Shown: piece after piece, positions 33,080 through 41,880 of the stretch
Numbering within the stretch: the stretch's first letter is position 1
Layout of the letters: each line of letters begins with the position of its first letter
From: Fibrobacterota bacterium
GTDB taxonomy: Bacteria; Fibrobacterota; Chitinivibrionia; Chitinivibrionales; Chitinispirillaceae
Assembly: GCA_023436145.1 (NCBI GenBank)
Contig: JAEZKP010000059.1
Location: forward strand, 1 to 42,029
DNA length: 42,029 nt
Direction of reading: 5' to 3'
The notes under the pieces: generated by a model
What the model was told of the DNA's origin: nothing
Database searches by the model: none
What the model saw: the letters and a program-made list of their open reading frames with translations, nothing else
Program-made: the position numbers and the translations under genes

Positions 33080-33918
33080 ATATTCAGGAATTGATCCAGA
33101 AGATTATGACCGGGTCACCATGTTGTGGTATAAGATTGCAGGGTGCAGATTTTTCACATCTGAATCTGGCAGGTGCCGATTTCAGAGACAGCGACCTGTC
33201 ACACTCAAGGTTCTGTTTTGCAAATTTAAGCGGTTCTGCTTTTCAGGGTTGTGATCTTCGGGAGTCCGATTTTTCTCACAGCACCATCGCAGGTGCTACC
33301 ATGGTTATTGCCAAGATCAGCGGAGTCCCTCTGGGTAACCTCAATCATACAAACTTTCGGATGTCCAGCATGAAAGATTCCGACTTTTCCCGAACCAAAA
33401 TCGAAAAGGCGGATTTTGTGGATGCAGATCTTCAGAATTGTCATTTCGAATATTCTCAGATCAGGGAAAGTGAATTTGGCAGGACCAGTTTCAGTAAAAC
33501 CAAATTTAACAACACAGAGATACAGCGATGTGACTTTTCGGAAATTTTCGCTAATGAAATGTCGGTTTTCAAGTGTAATTTTCAGTACAGCCTTTTTAAC
33601 ACATCCGATCTCACCGGTTCTGAATTTGTAAACTGTGAATTCAATCACTGCGACTTTAAAGATGCTTTTCTGACCAGGGTTAAATTCCGCCAATGCAGAT
33701 TTAACGAGTGTGATTTTTCCAAATCCAGTGCCCAGGAATCGCTTTTCTCTAATTGCAGGTTTGTAAAAGTTAATTTCGAGCAATCCTTTTTGGATGGTTC
33801 CCAGTGGTCAGAATACTCTTTTACTGATGTGCAGTTCAGGCAGGCTGCGCTCAATAATGCAATTATTCGCAATAATACTAAGAATGTTGACTTCCAGGGT
33901 GCATCGGGACTTCAATGA
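33076..33918 (+). CDS. Pentapeptide-repeat protein inserted between ruvA and ruvB
   Basis: A 280-residue protein made almost wholly of pentapeptide repeats (A(D/N)Lxx type, here mostly xxFxx with Asp, Ser, Cys and Asn), running from about residue 25 to 275. This predicts a right-handed quadrilateral beta-helix of about 12 coils. A short helical N-terminus (MNIQELIQKIMTGSPCC) precedes it. No signal peptide is seen, so it should be cytoplasmic. The ATG at 33076 overlaps the ruvA stop (ATGA), so it is translationally coupled; ruvB starts 12 bp after its stop. Some proteins of this fold mimic DNA (MfpA, Qnr). A role at the junction complex is suggested only by position. Confidence 0.92.
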   Translation: MNIQELIQKIMTGSPCCGIRLQGADFSHLNLAGADFRDSDLSHSRFCFANLSGSAFQGCDLRESDFSHSTIAGATMVIAKISGVPLGNLNHTNFRMSSMKDSDFSRTKIEKADFVDADLQNCHFEYSQIRESEFGRTSFSKTKFNNTEIQRCDFSEIFANEMSVFKCNFQYSLFNTSDLTGSEFVNCEFNHCDFKDAFLTRVKFRQCRFNECDFSKSSAQESLFSNCRFVKVNFEQSFLDGSQWSEYSFTDVQFRQAALNNAIIRNNTKNVDFQGASGLQ

Positions 33919-33930
33919 GCGGGATTACAT

Positions 33931-34977
33931 ATGAATGATGATCGTATTATTTCCGGTGCCCAACATCAAAGTGATGATGAACAGCTTGATGCAAAACTGC
34001 GCCCTGAGAGATTCGGGGATTTTGTAGGGCAGGATTCAATAAAAGAAAATCTGTCTATTTTTGTGCAAGCTGCCAAAAAAAGGGGTGAGGCGCTGGATCA
34101 TATCCTTTTTTGCGGCCCTCCGGGTTTGGGAAAAACTACTTTATCAAGAATACTGGCTCAGGAACTGGGTGTCGGTATTCAGACAACTTCCGGACCGGTA
34201 CTGGAGAAAAAAGGTGATCTTGCCGGAAATCTGACTAACCTTGCTGAACGGGAGATACTTTTTATAGATGAGATTCACCGGCTTAACAGGGTTGTAGAAG
34301 AAGCTCTTTATCCGGCCATGGAGGATTTCGTTTTCGATATAATGATTGGTGAAGGACCGGCTGCACGTTCCATCCGTTTGGATCTCAAACCCTTTACTCT
34401 TGTTGGTGCTACTACCAGAGCAGGGATGCTTACTTCTCCCATGCATGCCCGGTTTGGGTATGTCTGTCGCTTAAATTACTACACTCCTGAACAGCTTAAA
34501 ATTGTTATCCTTCGCTCTGCCGGTATTTTAGGAATCCATTGTGATAACGATGCCGCATTGGAGCTGGGAAAGCGGGCAAGGGGGACACCCAGAATTGCAA
34601 ACCGGCTCCTGCGACGGTGCCGCGATGTTGCAGAAGTAAAAGGTGAGGGAAAGATTACCAGAGCGATTGTCGATAAAACACTTACTATGCTGGGTGTGGA
34701 TGGCAGTGGGCTGGATGAAATGGATCGTTCTGTTCTTCTATCCATTATTGAACATTATGGAGGAGGGCCGGTGGGACTCAACACTATCGCTGTTGTAGTG
34801 GGAGAGGAACCTGACACCATAGAAGAGGTGTATGAACCGTTTCTAATCCAGTCTGGTTTTCTTAAGAGAACTCCCCGGGGCAGGGAGGTTACTATGAAAA
34901 CATATCAGTATTTTGGATTACGTCCGCCAACAGGTATAGATAACCAGCAGAGTCTTTTTGACAAACTCGATTCTTGA
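33931..34977 (+). CDS. ruvB: Holliday junction branch migration motor RuvB
   Basis: AAA+ hexameric ATPase that drives branch migration with RuvA. The N-terminal RPERFGDFVGQDSIKENL, Walker A GPPGLGKTTLSRILA, Walker B DEIHRLNR, sensor GATTRAGMLTSPMHARFG and the winged-helix tail (GFLKRTPRGREVT) are all present. Length 348 residues. It is in the ruv operon after the pentapeptide-repeat gene and is followed by a DUF2905 gene. Confidence 0.98.
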   Translation: MNDDRIISGAQHQSDDEQLDAKLRPERFGDFVGQDSIKENLSIFVQAAKKRGEALDHILFCGPPGLGKTTLSRILAQELGVGIQTTSGPVLEKKGDLAGNLTNLAEREILFIDEIHRLNRVVEEALYPAMEDFVFDIMIGEGPAARSIRLDLKPFTLVGATTRAGMLTSPMHARFGYVCRLNYYTPEQLKIVILRSAGILGIHCDNDAALELGKRARGTPRIANRLLRRCRDVAEVKGEGKITRAIVDKTLTMLGVDGSGLDEMDRSVLLSIIEHYGGGPVGLNTIAVVVGEEPDTIEEVYEPFLIQSGFLKRTPRGREVTMKTYQYFGLRPPTGIDNQQSLFDKLDS

Positions 34978-35029
34978 AATGTGATAGTGAAACCTGCTGA
35001 AACTGAAAACAAAGTAATAGGAGCATCAG

Positions 35030-35248
35030 ATGAACTGGATTGAAGTGGGAAGATTTCTGGTTGTAGCTGGAACGGTTATTCTGGTTATTGGAGTAATTTT
35101 TCTTCTCTCTGATAAGATTCCTCTGGGAAGACTGCCTGGGGATATTCAGATTGGAAGCGGCAGGGTAAAGATCTTCATTCCAATTGCAACTTCCATACTA
35201 TTGAGTCTTATTCTCACTCTGATTTTAAACTTTTTCTCCCGCAGATAA
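35030..35248 (+). CDS. DUF2905 family small membrane protein
   Basis: A 72-residue protein with two transmembrane segments (about 8-27 and 48-68) and a short loop between them containing KIPLGRLPGDIQIG, the mark of DUF2905. The function of the family is unknown. GGAG lies six bases before the ATG. It follows ruvB by 52 bp and precedes acylphosphatase by 21 bp, so it probably belongs to the same transcript. Confidence 0.88.
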   Translation: MNWIEVGRFLVVAGTVILVIGVIFLLSDKIPLGRLPGDIQIGSGRVKIFIPIATSILLSLILTLILNFFSRR

Positions 35249-35269
35249 TCTGCAGGTTTGGGTAAGCCC

Positions 35270-35548
35270 ATGGAAATAAGAAGAATATCTGTAATTGTTA
35301 AGGGCCTGGTTCAGGGCGTTTATTTCCGTTATTTCACACGTGAAGCAGCTGTGAAAACCGGAGTCAGTGGTTGGGTGCGCAATCTTCCCAATGGAGATGT
35401 TCAGATCGAGGCACAGGCAGATGAGGACAAACTGGAACTTTTCCTTAAGTATGTACGTAAGGGTCCGGAACTCTCCCGTGTGGAAAACACCGAGGTAACT
35501 GATCTGCCTGTATTGGAAAATGAAGATGGATTTGTGATTAGATACTAG
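35270..35548 (+). CDS. acyP: Acylphosphatase
   Basis: A 92-residue alpha/beta enzyme that hydrolyses acyl phosphates such as carbamoyl phosphate. The catalytic Arg is in VKGLVQGVYFRYFTRE and the catalytic Asn in GWVRNLPNGDVQ, both intact. The ATG at 35270 is chosen; a TTG at 35258 would add only four residues. It is the last gene of the yebC-ruv run before the hairpin terminator at 35808. Confidence 0.95.
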   Translation: MEIRRISVIVKGLVQGVYFRYFTREAAVKTGVSGWVRNLPNGDVQIEAQADEDKLELFLKYVRKGPELSRVENTEVTDLPVLENEDGFVIRY

Positions 35549-35758
35549 TGAGCAGGTAAAACTGGAAATCAGGTACTTCTGCCAATTACATATTCAAAAA
35601 CACATCTCTTTAATTTTGAAATCTTAGTTTCTTATTCTTCAAAATCTGAAATCAAAAATCTAAAATTCACTTTCATTTTCCCATGCTGTATTCTTATGGA
35701 ATACGCTTTATGCATATGACATTTGGATTTATAATAAGATAATTCTTATATTGGTAAG

Positions 35759-35851
35759 AGAATTTAAGCGCTGACAGAAAATAGTCAGGATAGTACATTG
35801 CTGAAGGGGTCAGTGCAGCTATGATTTACTGCACTGGCCTGTATTATTTTT
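35759..35851 (+). terminator. Hairpin terminator, possibly the 3' end of a small RNA
   Basis: An 11 bp stem (GGTCAGTGCAG at 35808-35818 with CTGCACTGGCC at 35829-35839, one G-U pair) and a 10-base loop are followed by TGTATTATTTTT. A smaller hairpin, CTGAC/GTCAG, lies upstream at about 35771-35788. TTGGAT (35723-35728) and TATATT (35747-35752) could form a promoter with an 18 bp spacer. It is either the terminator of the ruv-acyP transcript, 260 bp after the last stop, or a separate RNA of about 93 nt. The rest of the 329 bp gap (35549-35877) is AT-rich with nothing recognised. Confidence 0.6.
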
Positions 35852-35877
35852 GAAGTCACAAATTGGAAATAGCAGGT

Positions 35878-36612
35878 TTATTTGTTTTCAACTGGCTTGA
35901 CAATCTCCAGCAGTTCAATTTCAAATATCAATGTTGAACCGGGTCCGATCTGAGGACCGGCACTGCGATCGCCGTATGCCAGCTCTGATGGAACAAAGAT
36001 TTTAAATTTACTTCCGGTGTTCATGAGTTGTAATGCTTCGGTCCAACCTTTAATGACTCCGCTAACCTGAAATTCGGTAGGCTGTCCCCGTTTATAGGAG
36101 TTGTCAAATTCTGTACCATCGATCAGTGTACCGAAATAATTGACTTTCACCTGATCGGTTTCTTTGGGTTTCGGGCCACTTCCTTCGGTGAGGATCGTAT
36201 ATTGAAGACCACTGGCAGTTGTAATCACTCCGCTTTTCGCTTTGTTCTCTTCCAGGTACTTTTGCCCTTCAGCTTTATTTTTGGCACATAACTCATCTTC
36301 TGCTTTTTTTATTTTTTCACTCATATGTTGATCGAAACGTCTCATTATGGGAGTGGCTACTTCCCGGTTTATCTTTGTTTCTTTTCCATTTATCTTGTCA
36401 CTTATCCCCTGCATTATAAGAGTCAGGTTGACTTCATCTTTGATCTGGGAAAGAGAATTTCCAATATCATTACCGATAATGTAACTTACAGAATCCTGGA
36501 AGGTAATCATAGATGCAGCATCTTTGTTATTTTCTTTTTCGGACTTTTCACAACCGCTCAAGCACAACAATGCACAAGCGCAAACTCCAGCTAACGGAAA
36601 GGCATAGTTCAT
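35878..36612 (-). CDS. Lipoprotein FKBP-type peptidyl-prolyl isomerase (Mip/FkpA-like)
   Basis: Periplasmic or outer-membrane folding catalyst. A signal peptide with lipobox LSGC (Cys21) is followed by a helical dimerisation domain (about 35-125, YIIGNDIGNSLSQIKDEVN in two helices). A FKBP_C domain starts near 130 (GLQYTILTEGSGPKP) with VKVNYFGTLIDGTEFDNSY, VIKGWTEALQLM and PSELAYGDR. This layout matches Mip, FkpA and FklB. AGGAG lies six bases before the ATG. It stands alone on the minus strand and is convergent with the ruv-acyP run. Confidence 0.94.
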   Translation of the reverse strand: MNYAFPLAGVCACALLCLSGCEKSEKENNKDAASMITFQDSVSYIIGNDIGNSLSQIKDEVNLTLIMQGISDKINGKETKINREVATPIMRRFDQHMSEKIKKAEDELCAKNKAEGQKYLEENKAKSGVITTASGLQYTILTEGSGPKPKETDQVKVNYFGTLIDGTEFDNSYKRGQPTEFQVSGVIKGWTEALQLMNTGSKFKIFVPSELAYGDRSAGPQIGPGSTLIFEIELLEIVKPVENK

Positions 36613-36863
36613 TTTAACTCCTGGAATGGGTTCCTTAAAAATTGACCGTTTATTCAGAAGCAGAGCAAAATAATTTGCAGATTTCTGATTTTCAGCACAG
36701 AGAATGCATAATATAACTGAGTTCCATCAGTTTAACCAAATTTTCATATGAAAAAGAAATGGCAGGGAAATGGTAAAAAGGGAGCAATGCAAACGGAAAT
36801 GCAATAATCACATTGTATTAATGTTAAAACTTGCCTAAATTTTTCAGAAAGTTCTTTTCTTGA

Positions 36864-37133
36864 TTAGCCCGGTACCGGGTTATTTTTTGCCGTATCGGGA
36901 TGTTCACCTTCGCGTCTGATAGTGATCTGATCGCTGTCTATACCGAAAATTTCTGCAATCTGTCGGGAATTTAACCGCTGATCACTTACCATCTCAATTA
37001 CTGCGATACCACCTTTTAGCTGGAGTAAAGATTGAGTGCTGCTGTCGAGCGTCCGATACCTGTACATCACACAAACCGTGCCTCCAGGTTCCTGATTTAA
37101 AGAGCGCAAGCATTTCTCAGTAATATACACCAT
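36864..37133 (-). CDS. Small hypothetical protein
   Basis: An 89-residue protein of unknown family. It has no signal peptide or membrane segment. The middle contains SRQIAEIFGIDSDQI, which could form a helix-turn-helix-like pair, but the evidence is thin. Two AAGG boxes lie just before the ATG at 37133, giving a good ribosome binding site, so I regard it as a real gene. The Pro-rich tail ends NNPVPG. Neighbours are an FKBP gene and a DUF2383 gene, neither of which suggests a role. The 251 bp gap to the FKBP gene shows no clear element. Confidence 0.55.
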   Translation of the reverse strand: MVYITEKCLRSLNQEPGGTVCVMYRYRTLDSSTQSLLQLKGGIAVIEMVSDQRLNSRQIAEIFGIDSDQITIRREGEHPDTAKNNPVPG

Positions 37134-37319
37134 AGCCTTTCCTTTGTACTATGAAGATACTGTTGCCTCCAGGTCAAACAATTGATTACTCCTGCCCTCC
37201 CTGCCATCCAACCGCAATACTTTGAGTGTGGAAAGTATGATTTATTGGTGCGACAGGTGGGAAGGTCAGGAAAAAGGCATAGAAATTCATTTTATAGTTG
37301 ACAGTAGGAGATTATCGGT

Positions 37320-37769
37320 TCAGCGCTTCTCCCAAACTTTGTCTCTGAGTGCTGTTTCTACAAAACGGAGATGCCTTTGCTCATCTCCATAGTTATCTCT
37401 GAGCACGATTTTTACATCTTCGGGAACGTTCCATTGAACTGCATCTGAATAGTTTTTGTTGGTAACTTTTTCGCCGGTCTGAAGAGCTTTAAGTGCACCT
37501 TCCACTCCAAAGAGCGATTGCAGTGCAGTTGCTCCTCCCAGAAACACTCCCCGGATATCTTTTTCCTGGGTTGATGGGGAACCCCCGTAGCTTTTGACCA
37601 GTTCTGATAAAACAGAAACATGCCTTTTATGATCATCCCGAAACCTGGTAATCTCGGTTTTAAGCGTCGGCTCATCTATAACATCGATTACCTTATTGTA
37701 ACTGCTCAAAGCATCATTATCCAGCCGAATAAGAGAGTTGAGTTTCTCGATCATTTCGTTTGTTTCCAC
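37320..37769 (-). CDS. DUF2383 / PA2169-like four-helix-bundle protein
   Basis: A 149-residue ferritin-like helical bundle protein. It has the family pattern IEKLNSLIRLDNDALSSY, FRDDHKRHVSVLSELV and DNYGDEQRHLRFVE, with Glu and His residues spaced as in diiron-type bundles. The family is often linked to stress conditions, but its chemistry is not settled. The start is the GTG at 37769, which has AAGGAGG four bases upstream. The open frame to 37916 adds a hydrophobic run with no family match and is rejected. Confidence 0.87.
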   Translation of the reverse strand: METNEMIEKLNSLIRLDNDALSSYNKVIDVIDEPTLKTEITRFRDDHKRHVSVLSELVKSYGGSPSTQEKDIRGVFLGGATALQSLFGVEGALKALQTGEKVTNKNYSDAVQWNVPEDVKIVLRDNYGDEQRHLRFVETALRDKVWEKR

Positions 37770-37955
37770 AATTCCTCCTTGGATCAGAAAAAAGACAGTC
37801 TGCCATAACACAATAAAAAAACAATCACTTATATAGACTGTGCTTAACTGCAATAAAAGGCAACTGTTATGCCATGGTGGAAGAAGTATTACAGTAAGGG
37901 GTTGCCAATCAAACAACTGTTGGACTGCTTATTGCCATTGAAGAAAGTCCTTCGA

Positions 37956-38018
37956 CCATTGGTTCAATTTTCACCAATGGGACATTAGTATTTGCACCTT
38001 TTAAGCAGTGACTATATT
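37956..38018 (+). promoter_or_regulatory. Palindromic site and promoter upstream of the beta-helix gene
   Basis: CCATTGGT (37956-37963) and ACCAATGG (37973-37980) form a perfect inverted repeat with a 9 bp spacer. Ten bases further on are TTTGCA (37991-37996) and TATATT (38013-38018), separated by 16 bp. The arrangement suggests an operator just upstream of a promoter for the gene at 38051. The rest of 37770-38050 shows nothing else. Confidence 0.45.
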
Positions 38019-38050
38019 ATGAAGATAAACAGCTGCTTAGGGGATTTCTA

Positions 38051-39232
38051 ATGAATAATAAAAAATATCATTTACGTTTCAGCAAAAAAAAATTGACTGC
38101 TCTATTAACCGAAAAGTGCATTCGGTACAATTTGAAAAGACTATCTTTTACACTTTTGGTAATCCTGTTTCTATTATCGTTCTGTAATACGGTACAAAAT
38201 GAGGATGACAGCATTTTTAAACATGATCCACGGATAGATCTTTCCGATAGTCCGCCTGCAGGAAATATAGATGGAGATTGTCCGGTACCCGAAGAAGCAG
38301 GGCTGGAGGATGTTTCCAGTCCGGATCATGTGATAGGAAATGGCACTCCAGAAAGTTGCACTGCACAGGATTTTATCGATGCAGTAGCAAAGGGTGGGAA
38401 AATTGTATTTAATAGCGGTGGAAAACCGGTAACCATTACTCTCAGTACTCCTGCAAAGGTGTATAATGATGCCAATGCGGATGTGGTTATAGATGGAGGG
38501 GGGCTGGTTACTTTAAGTGGTGGAGGCACTTCGAGAATTCTATACATGAATACCTGCGATAAAAATCTTCACTGGACCACATCTCATTGTGATAACCAGG
38601 ATCATCCACGGTTGACGGTGCAGAATCTGACATTTGCGGATGGGGATTCCCGAAGGGAAACCGGATACGATGGGGGAGGGGCAATCTGGGTACGTGGCGG
38701 CCGTTTCAAAATAGTCAACTGCAGGTTTTTTAATAACTACTGTGCTGCAACGGGGCCGGATGTTGGCGGGGCGGCTGTAAGAGTGTTCAGTCAGTATAAC
38801 GGACTTCCGGTTTACGTCGTTAACAGTACCTTTGGTGGAGCTGATGGATTTGGAAATGTGGGATCAAACGGAGGTGGAATAAGCAGTATCGGGGTATCCT
38901 GGAACATAATAAACTGCCTCTTTTCCTATAACCGTGCTATCGGTAATGGCGGGAATCCTGCTAAGGATGGAACTCCTGGTGGAGGGAGCGGAGGAGCCAT
39001 TTATAATGATGGAAACACCATGACCCTTTCAGTATGCGGTACCCTGATCGAACATAATTCAGTCAATGCATATGGTTCTGCAATATTCTTTGTCAGTAAC
39101 AATCACAAAGGTACACTGAAAATAACCAATTCCACAATTAGAGAAAACCACGGTGGTTCATGGTATGCAAAACCTGGAATTTCTATGCATGATGACACCA
39201 GGTTGGAGATAGTCAATTCGGTTATTGAGTGA
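38051..39232 (+). CDS. Secreted right-handed beta-helix protein
   Basis: A 393-residue exported protein. A long basic N-region is followed by a hydrophobic signal near residues 32-46 (SFTLLVILFLLSFC); the Cys that follows could be lipidated but the lipobox is poor. From about residue 105 the sequence has parallel beta-helix coils with repeated Gly-Gly-(A/G)-I and I-x-N-(C/S)-x-F patterns: DGGGAIWVRGG, IVNCRFFNN, GGISSIG, IINCLFSYNRAIGNGG and GSGGAIYN. This is the right-handed beta-helix fold seen in pectate lyases and adhesins. No catalytic set was recognised. AGGGG lies about seven bases before the ATG. It is convergent with the GH9 gene and may act on or bind polysaccharide, by inference from location. 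Confidence 0.8.
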   Translation: MNNKKYHLRFSKKKLTALLTEKCIRYNLKRLSFTLLVILFLLSFCNTVQNEDDSIFKHDPRIDLSDSPPAGNIDGDCPVPEEAGLEDVSSPDHVIGNGTPESCTAQDFIDAVAKGGKIVFNSGGKPVTITLSTPAKVYNDANADVVIDGGGLVTLSGGGTSRILYMNTCDKNLHWTTSHCDNQDHPRLTVQNLTFADGDSRRETGYDGGGAIWVRGGRFKIVNCRFFNNYCAATGPDVGGAAVRVFSQYNGLPVYVVNSTFGGADGFGNVGSNGGGISSIGVSWNIINCLFSYNRAIGNGGNPAKDGTPGGGSGGAIYNDGNTMTLSVCGTLIEHNSVNAYGSAIFFVSNNHKGTLKITNSTIRENHGGSWYAKPGISMHDDTRLEIVNSVIE

Positions 39233-39236
39233 CACT

Positions 39237-39259
39237 GGAGTGGATTAAGAATCCACTCC
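39237..39259. terminator. Perfect hairpin between convergent genes
   Basis: GGAGTGGATT (39237-39246) and AATCCACTCC (39250-39259) form a perfect 10 bp stem with an AAG loop. It lies 4 bp after the beta-helix stop and about 42 bp beyond the GH9 stop on the other strand. No T-run follows on either strand, so it may act as a bidirectional or processed 3' end rather than a classical terminator. Confidence 0.6.
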
Positions 39260-39301
39260 CAAAAATGAGTTCAGGTTTACATCGTTAGTCAGAAAAAGGT
39301 T

Positions 39302-41785
39302 CTAACGGACATGAGTTAATCTGATCTTATCTCCTGCCATTTCTCCGTTTATTGCTTGAGTAAGTGCATATATCCCTGCAGGTAGACAGGACAGAGAAAT
39401 TGATTTTTTCCCACCATTTAATGTAAACTGTTCCTGCATGACTTTTTTTCCAAGTGCATTGAAGATAGAAACTTTCAGAGTGCCCCGCAAATGCTGTGGA
39501 ATCTGGTAAAACAACGTTCCATTGGAGAACACCGGTTTCAGAGAGGCAATTGCTCCATATAAAGGAGTTCTTTCAATAGAACTATTTCCGATATCAAGAT
39601 CTTCGATGTAAATGTTATCCACATAGAGAGAAATCATTCCTGTAGAATCATAGGCAGTGAAACGCAAAGCGGTTATATTATTGAGGTCGAGGGGTACTTC
39701 CGATTTTTTCCAGTCCGGTTGTTTAAAATCAGAGATATTCAAACGGTAAGTGCTGAAATTTTTCATGACAGGAATTCTGATACTGTGATAGGCATTATCG
39801 GTGATGTTTGACTGTTCAAGCTCAACATGGACAAAAGTTTCTTTGTTTCCCCTTAAATCAAAGAGTACCGATTTGGATGGACCTATGGAAACAGGAGTAC
39901 CTTCATTATTGAAAGTGGCTTTTACTCCACCATAAGTTTCGGGACTGTTGGTTCTTACATTCATGGCGATGGTCAGAGCATCGGATCCCTCTTCAAAACG
40001 CAGTTTTGTTTTATTTGTAAAACTGGTTTCGGTGCCGAACGGAATCCATTTTCCATTAACTTTGTTAATGGTGTCCTTGTCATCAAAATTGTCTATGATT
40101 TTATCGCCGCTTTTTGCCGGAGGCACCAGAGCCTGACTGATATGTACAGTACCACCGGCAAGGTTTACCAGATCATAAATTGCAATGTCTTTACCTTCGA
40201 CTGTAACGGAGATCTGCACTATTTCGCTGCTAAGGAACATTCCCTGATCCGCGCTTCCATCCCACTTTTCATCGATACTGTTACTGGTTTTGGAAAATGT
40301 TTTTGTTCCGAACGCGCCGTTAATCTTTACAGTCCATTTCACTGATTCTGAAAAGCCGGCTTTCAGAGAAACAGTACTGGTCTTAAAATTCACGCCTTCC
40401 TTTGGAGTAGCAGAAAAAGCGGTGGGGACCTTGATGGCATCACCGGGATTTTCCTGTGCAAGTAAAAACGCAACAGCTCCGGTAATGCCAGCATTGTAGT
40501 CGATTGCTACTTCGCAGAATTTATAAGAACCGTCGTTTTTCCATTCCCCGTTACCATTGGGCCCACTGACCAGACCTCCTTTTGGAGTAGATGGTGAGCG
40601 GTAATGAATATCTGTAGCAGGTGAACCGTTGAAACCCACAACATAAGATCTGGCTCCCTTGTAACCAGCGACCCAATCCACATGATCTTTTACTCTTTGT
40701 AAATATCTGGTCCGCATGGTTCCATTTCCGGTAACTATATAAGCCAGAGCATATTCGAAAGCAGCAGAACCTACTTCGCGCGCAGTTCCATCACCGCTGT
40801 TCTGGTATATATCAGCAAATACACCGCTAGTCTTAACTTTACTTTCAATAAAACCGGTGTTGGCCAAAAGAGATGCCGCATCGGAAAGTCCCTGTCTCCA
40901 GGCTTCAAATGAGGCCAGTGGACCGATGAATTGATACCCCATACAGTTGTAATATTCCTTAATACTTTTGCGTGCATATTCCTTATAAGCAGGATCACCA
41001 TCCTTGGTAGCCCGGTAAAGTTCTACTCCTGCAGCCACCATCCGGTCTTCAATCATACCAATATCATCCTCATAGTAGTATAAAGGCTCATTATCTTTCA
41101 ATTGAGGTTTGCAGAAGGGTTTACTGTCGACCTTTTTCTGTCCGAACCTGAATGCAATTTTTGCATTTTCCAGGCAGGTGTCAGCATAGGCAGCATCATA
41201 TTTGCGGTAAAGAGTTGACATCAGAGCAAGGCAGGCTGCATAGGTAAGCGGGATGTCTGCACCATCACAGGTAAAAATCTGCCCAGCTGATCTTCCATTG
41301 GGGTTATTGGCTACATTCGGGTCCTGGTGCTCAGTTTGGGCAACTCCAACATCAAGAATGATCGTCTTGTCATCAATTATTGCCTTGATCAGATAATCTG
41401 TGGCCACTTTAACCTCGTTAAGAATGTCCGGAATACCATCCTTTGCTTTGTAATCCCAGGAATAGTTATCACTATAGGCACTGGGGAAAAGATCATAACC
41501 TTTGAGCAGGCAGTAAACCGCATACCCTAAAGGCATTCCGAATTTTATATAATCACCGGCATCATACCATCCTCCATCCAGAGCAGTACCATTGTAATTG
41601 TCTCCATTATGAGATGCATTTTGAAATCCGGAGTTCAGATTGTAGGCTGAACCGCTTTTCAAACCTGCTCTCTGGTATCCGTAAAATTGGATTAACATAT
41701 CATGCAGTTGGCGGTAATTTCTGGTTTGTGCAAATACCGGTACCGTCATCGATATTGCTAAGAGAAAGAGAAGTGTTTTTTTCAT
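39302..41785 (-). CDS. Secreted GH9 cellulase with CBM-like and T9SS sorting domains
   Basis: An 827-residue endoglucanase-type enzyme that should cut beta-1,4-glucan by inversion. The signal peptide is residues 1-19, with cleavage before QTR. The GH9 catalytic domain runs from about 22 to 445. Catalytic-base Asp75 and Asp78 are in WYDAGDYIKFG. RSYVVGFNGSPATDIHYRS is the substrate-cleft block. The catalytic acid Glu425 is in CEVAIDYNAGITGA. A FlgD-like Ig segment (KWDGSADQG) follows. A CBM11/CIA30-like domain starts IDNFDDKD and runs to VDNIYIED. The last 80 residues (LKVSIFNALGKKVMQE ... LPAGIYALT) resemble a type A T9SS sorting domain. That makes the enzyme likely to be exported to the cell surface. 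No N-terminal Ig domain is present. Confidence 0.95.
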   Translation of the reverse strand: MKKTLLFLLAISMTVPVFAQTRNYRQLHDMLIQFYGYQRAGLKSGSAYNLNSGFQNASHNGDNYNGTALDGGWYDAGDYIKFGMPLGYAVYCLLKGYDLFPSAYSDNYSWDYKAKDGIPDILNEVKVATDYLIKAIIDDKTIILDVGVAQTEHQDPNVANNPNGRSAGQIFTCDGADIPLTYAACLALMSTLYRKYDAAYADTCLENAKIAFRFGQKKVDSKPFCKPQLKDNEPLYYYEDDIGMIEDRMVAAGVELYRATKDGDPAYKEYARKSIKEYYNCMGYQFIGPLASFEAWRQGLSDAASLLANTGFIESKVKTSGVFADIYQNSGDGTAREVGSAAFEYALAYIVTGNGTMRTRYLQRVKDHVDWVAGYKGARSYVVGFNGSPATDIHYRSPSTPKGGLVSGPNGNGEWKNDGSYKFCEVAIDYNAGITGAVAFLLAQENPGDAIKVPTAFSATPKEGVNFKTSTVSLKAGFSESVKWTVKINGAFGTKTFSKTSNSIDEKWDGSADQGMFLSSEIVQISVTVEGKDIAIYDLVNLAGGTVHISQALVPPAKSGDKIIDNFDDKDTINKVNGKWIPFGTETSFTNKTKLRFEEGSDALTIAMNVRTNSPETYGGVKATFNNEGTPVSIGPSKSVLFDLRGNKETFVHVELEQSNITDNAYHSIRIPVMKNFSTYRLNISDFKQPDWKKSEVPLDLNNITALRFTAYDSTGMISLYVDNIYIEDLDIGNSSIERTPLYGAIASLKPVFSNGTLFYQIPQHLRGTLKVSIFNALGKKVMQEQFTLNGGKKSISLSCLPAGIYALTQAINGEMAGDKIRLTHVR

Positions 41786-41880
41786 TTCTGAACCCCGAAT
41801 TTTGATGTAAGATTTCAGATTGCGATTTTAAATATAGAAAAACAAAGAATTTCAGATTTAAAAATTTAAGAAACTATGTT

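Noticed and set aside
37770..37916. Hydrophobic N-terminal extension of the DUF2383 gene
   Set aside because: The GTG at 37769 has an ideal AAGGAGG and gives the normal family length; the extension covers intergenic sequence.
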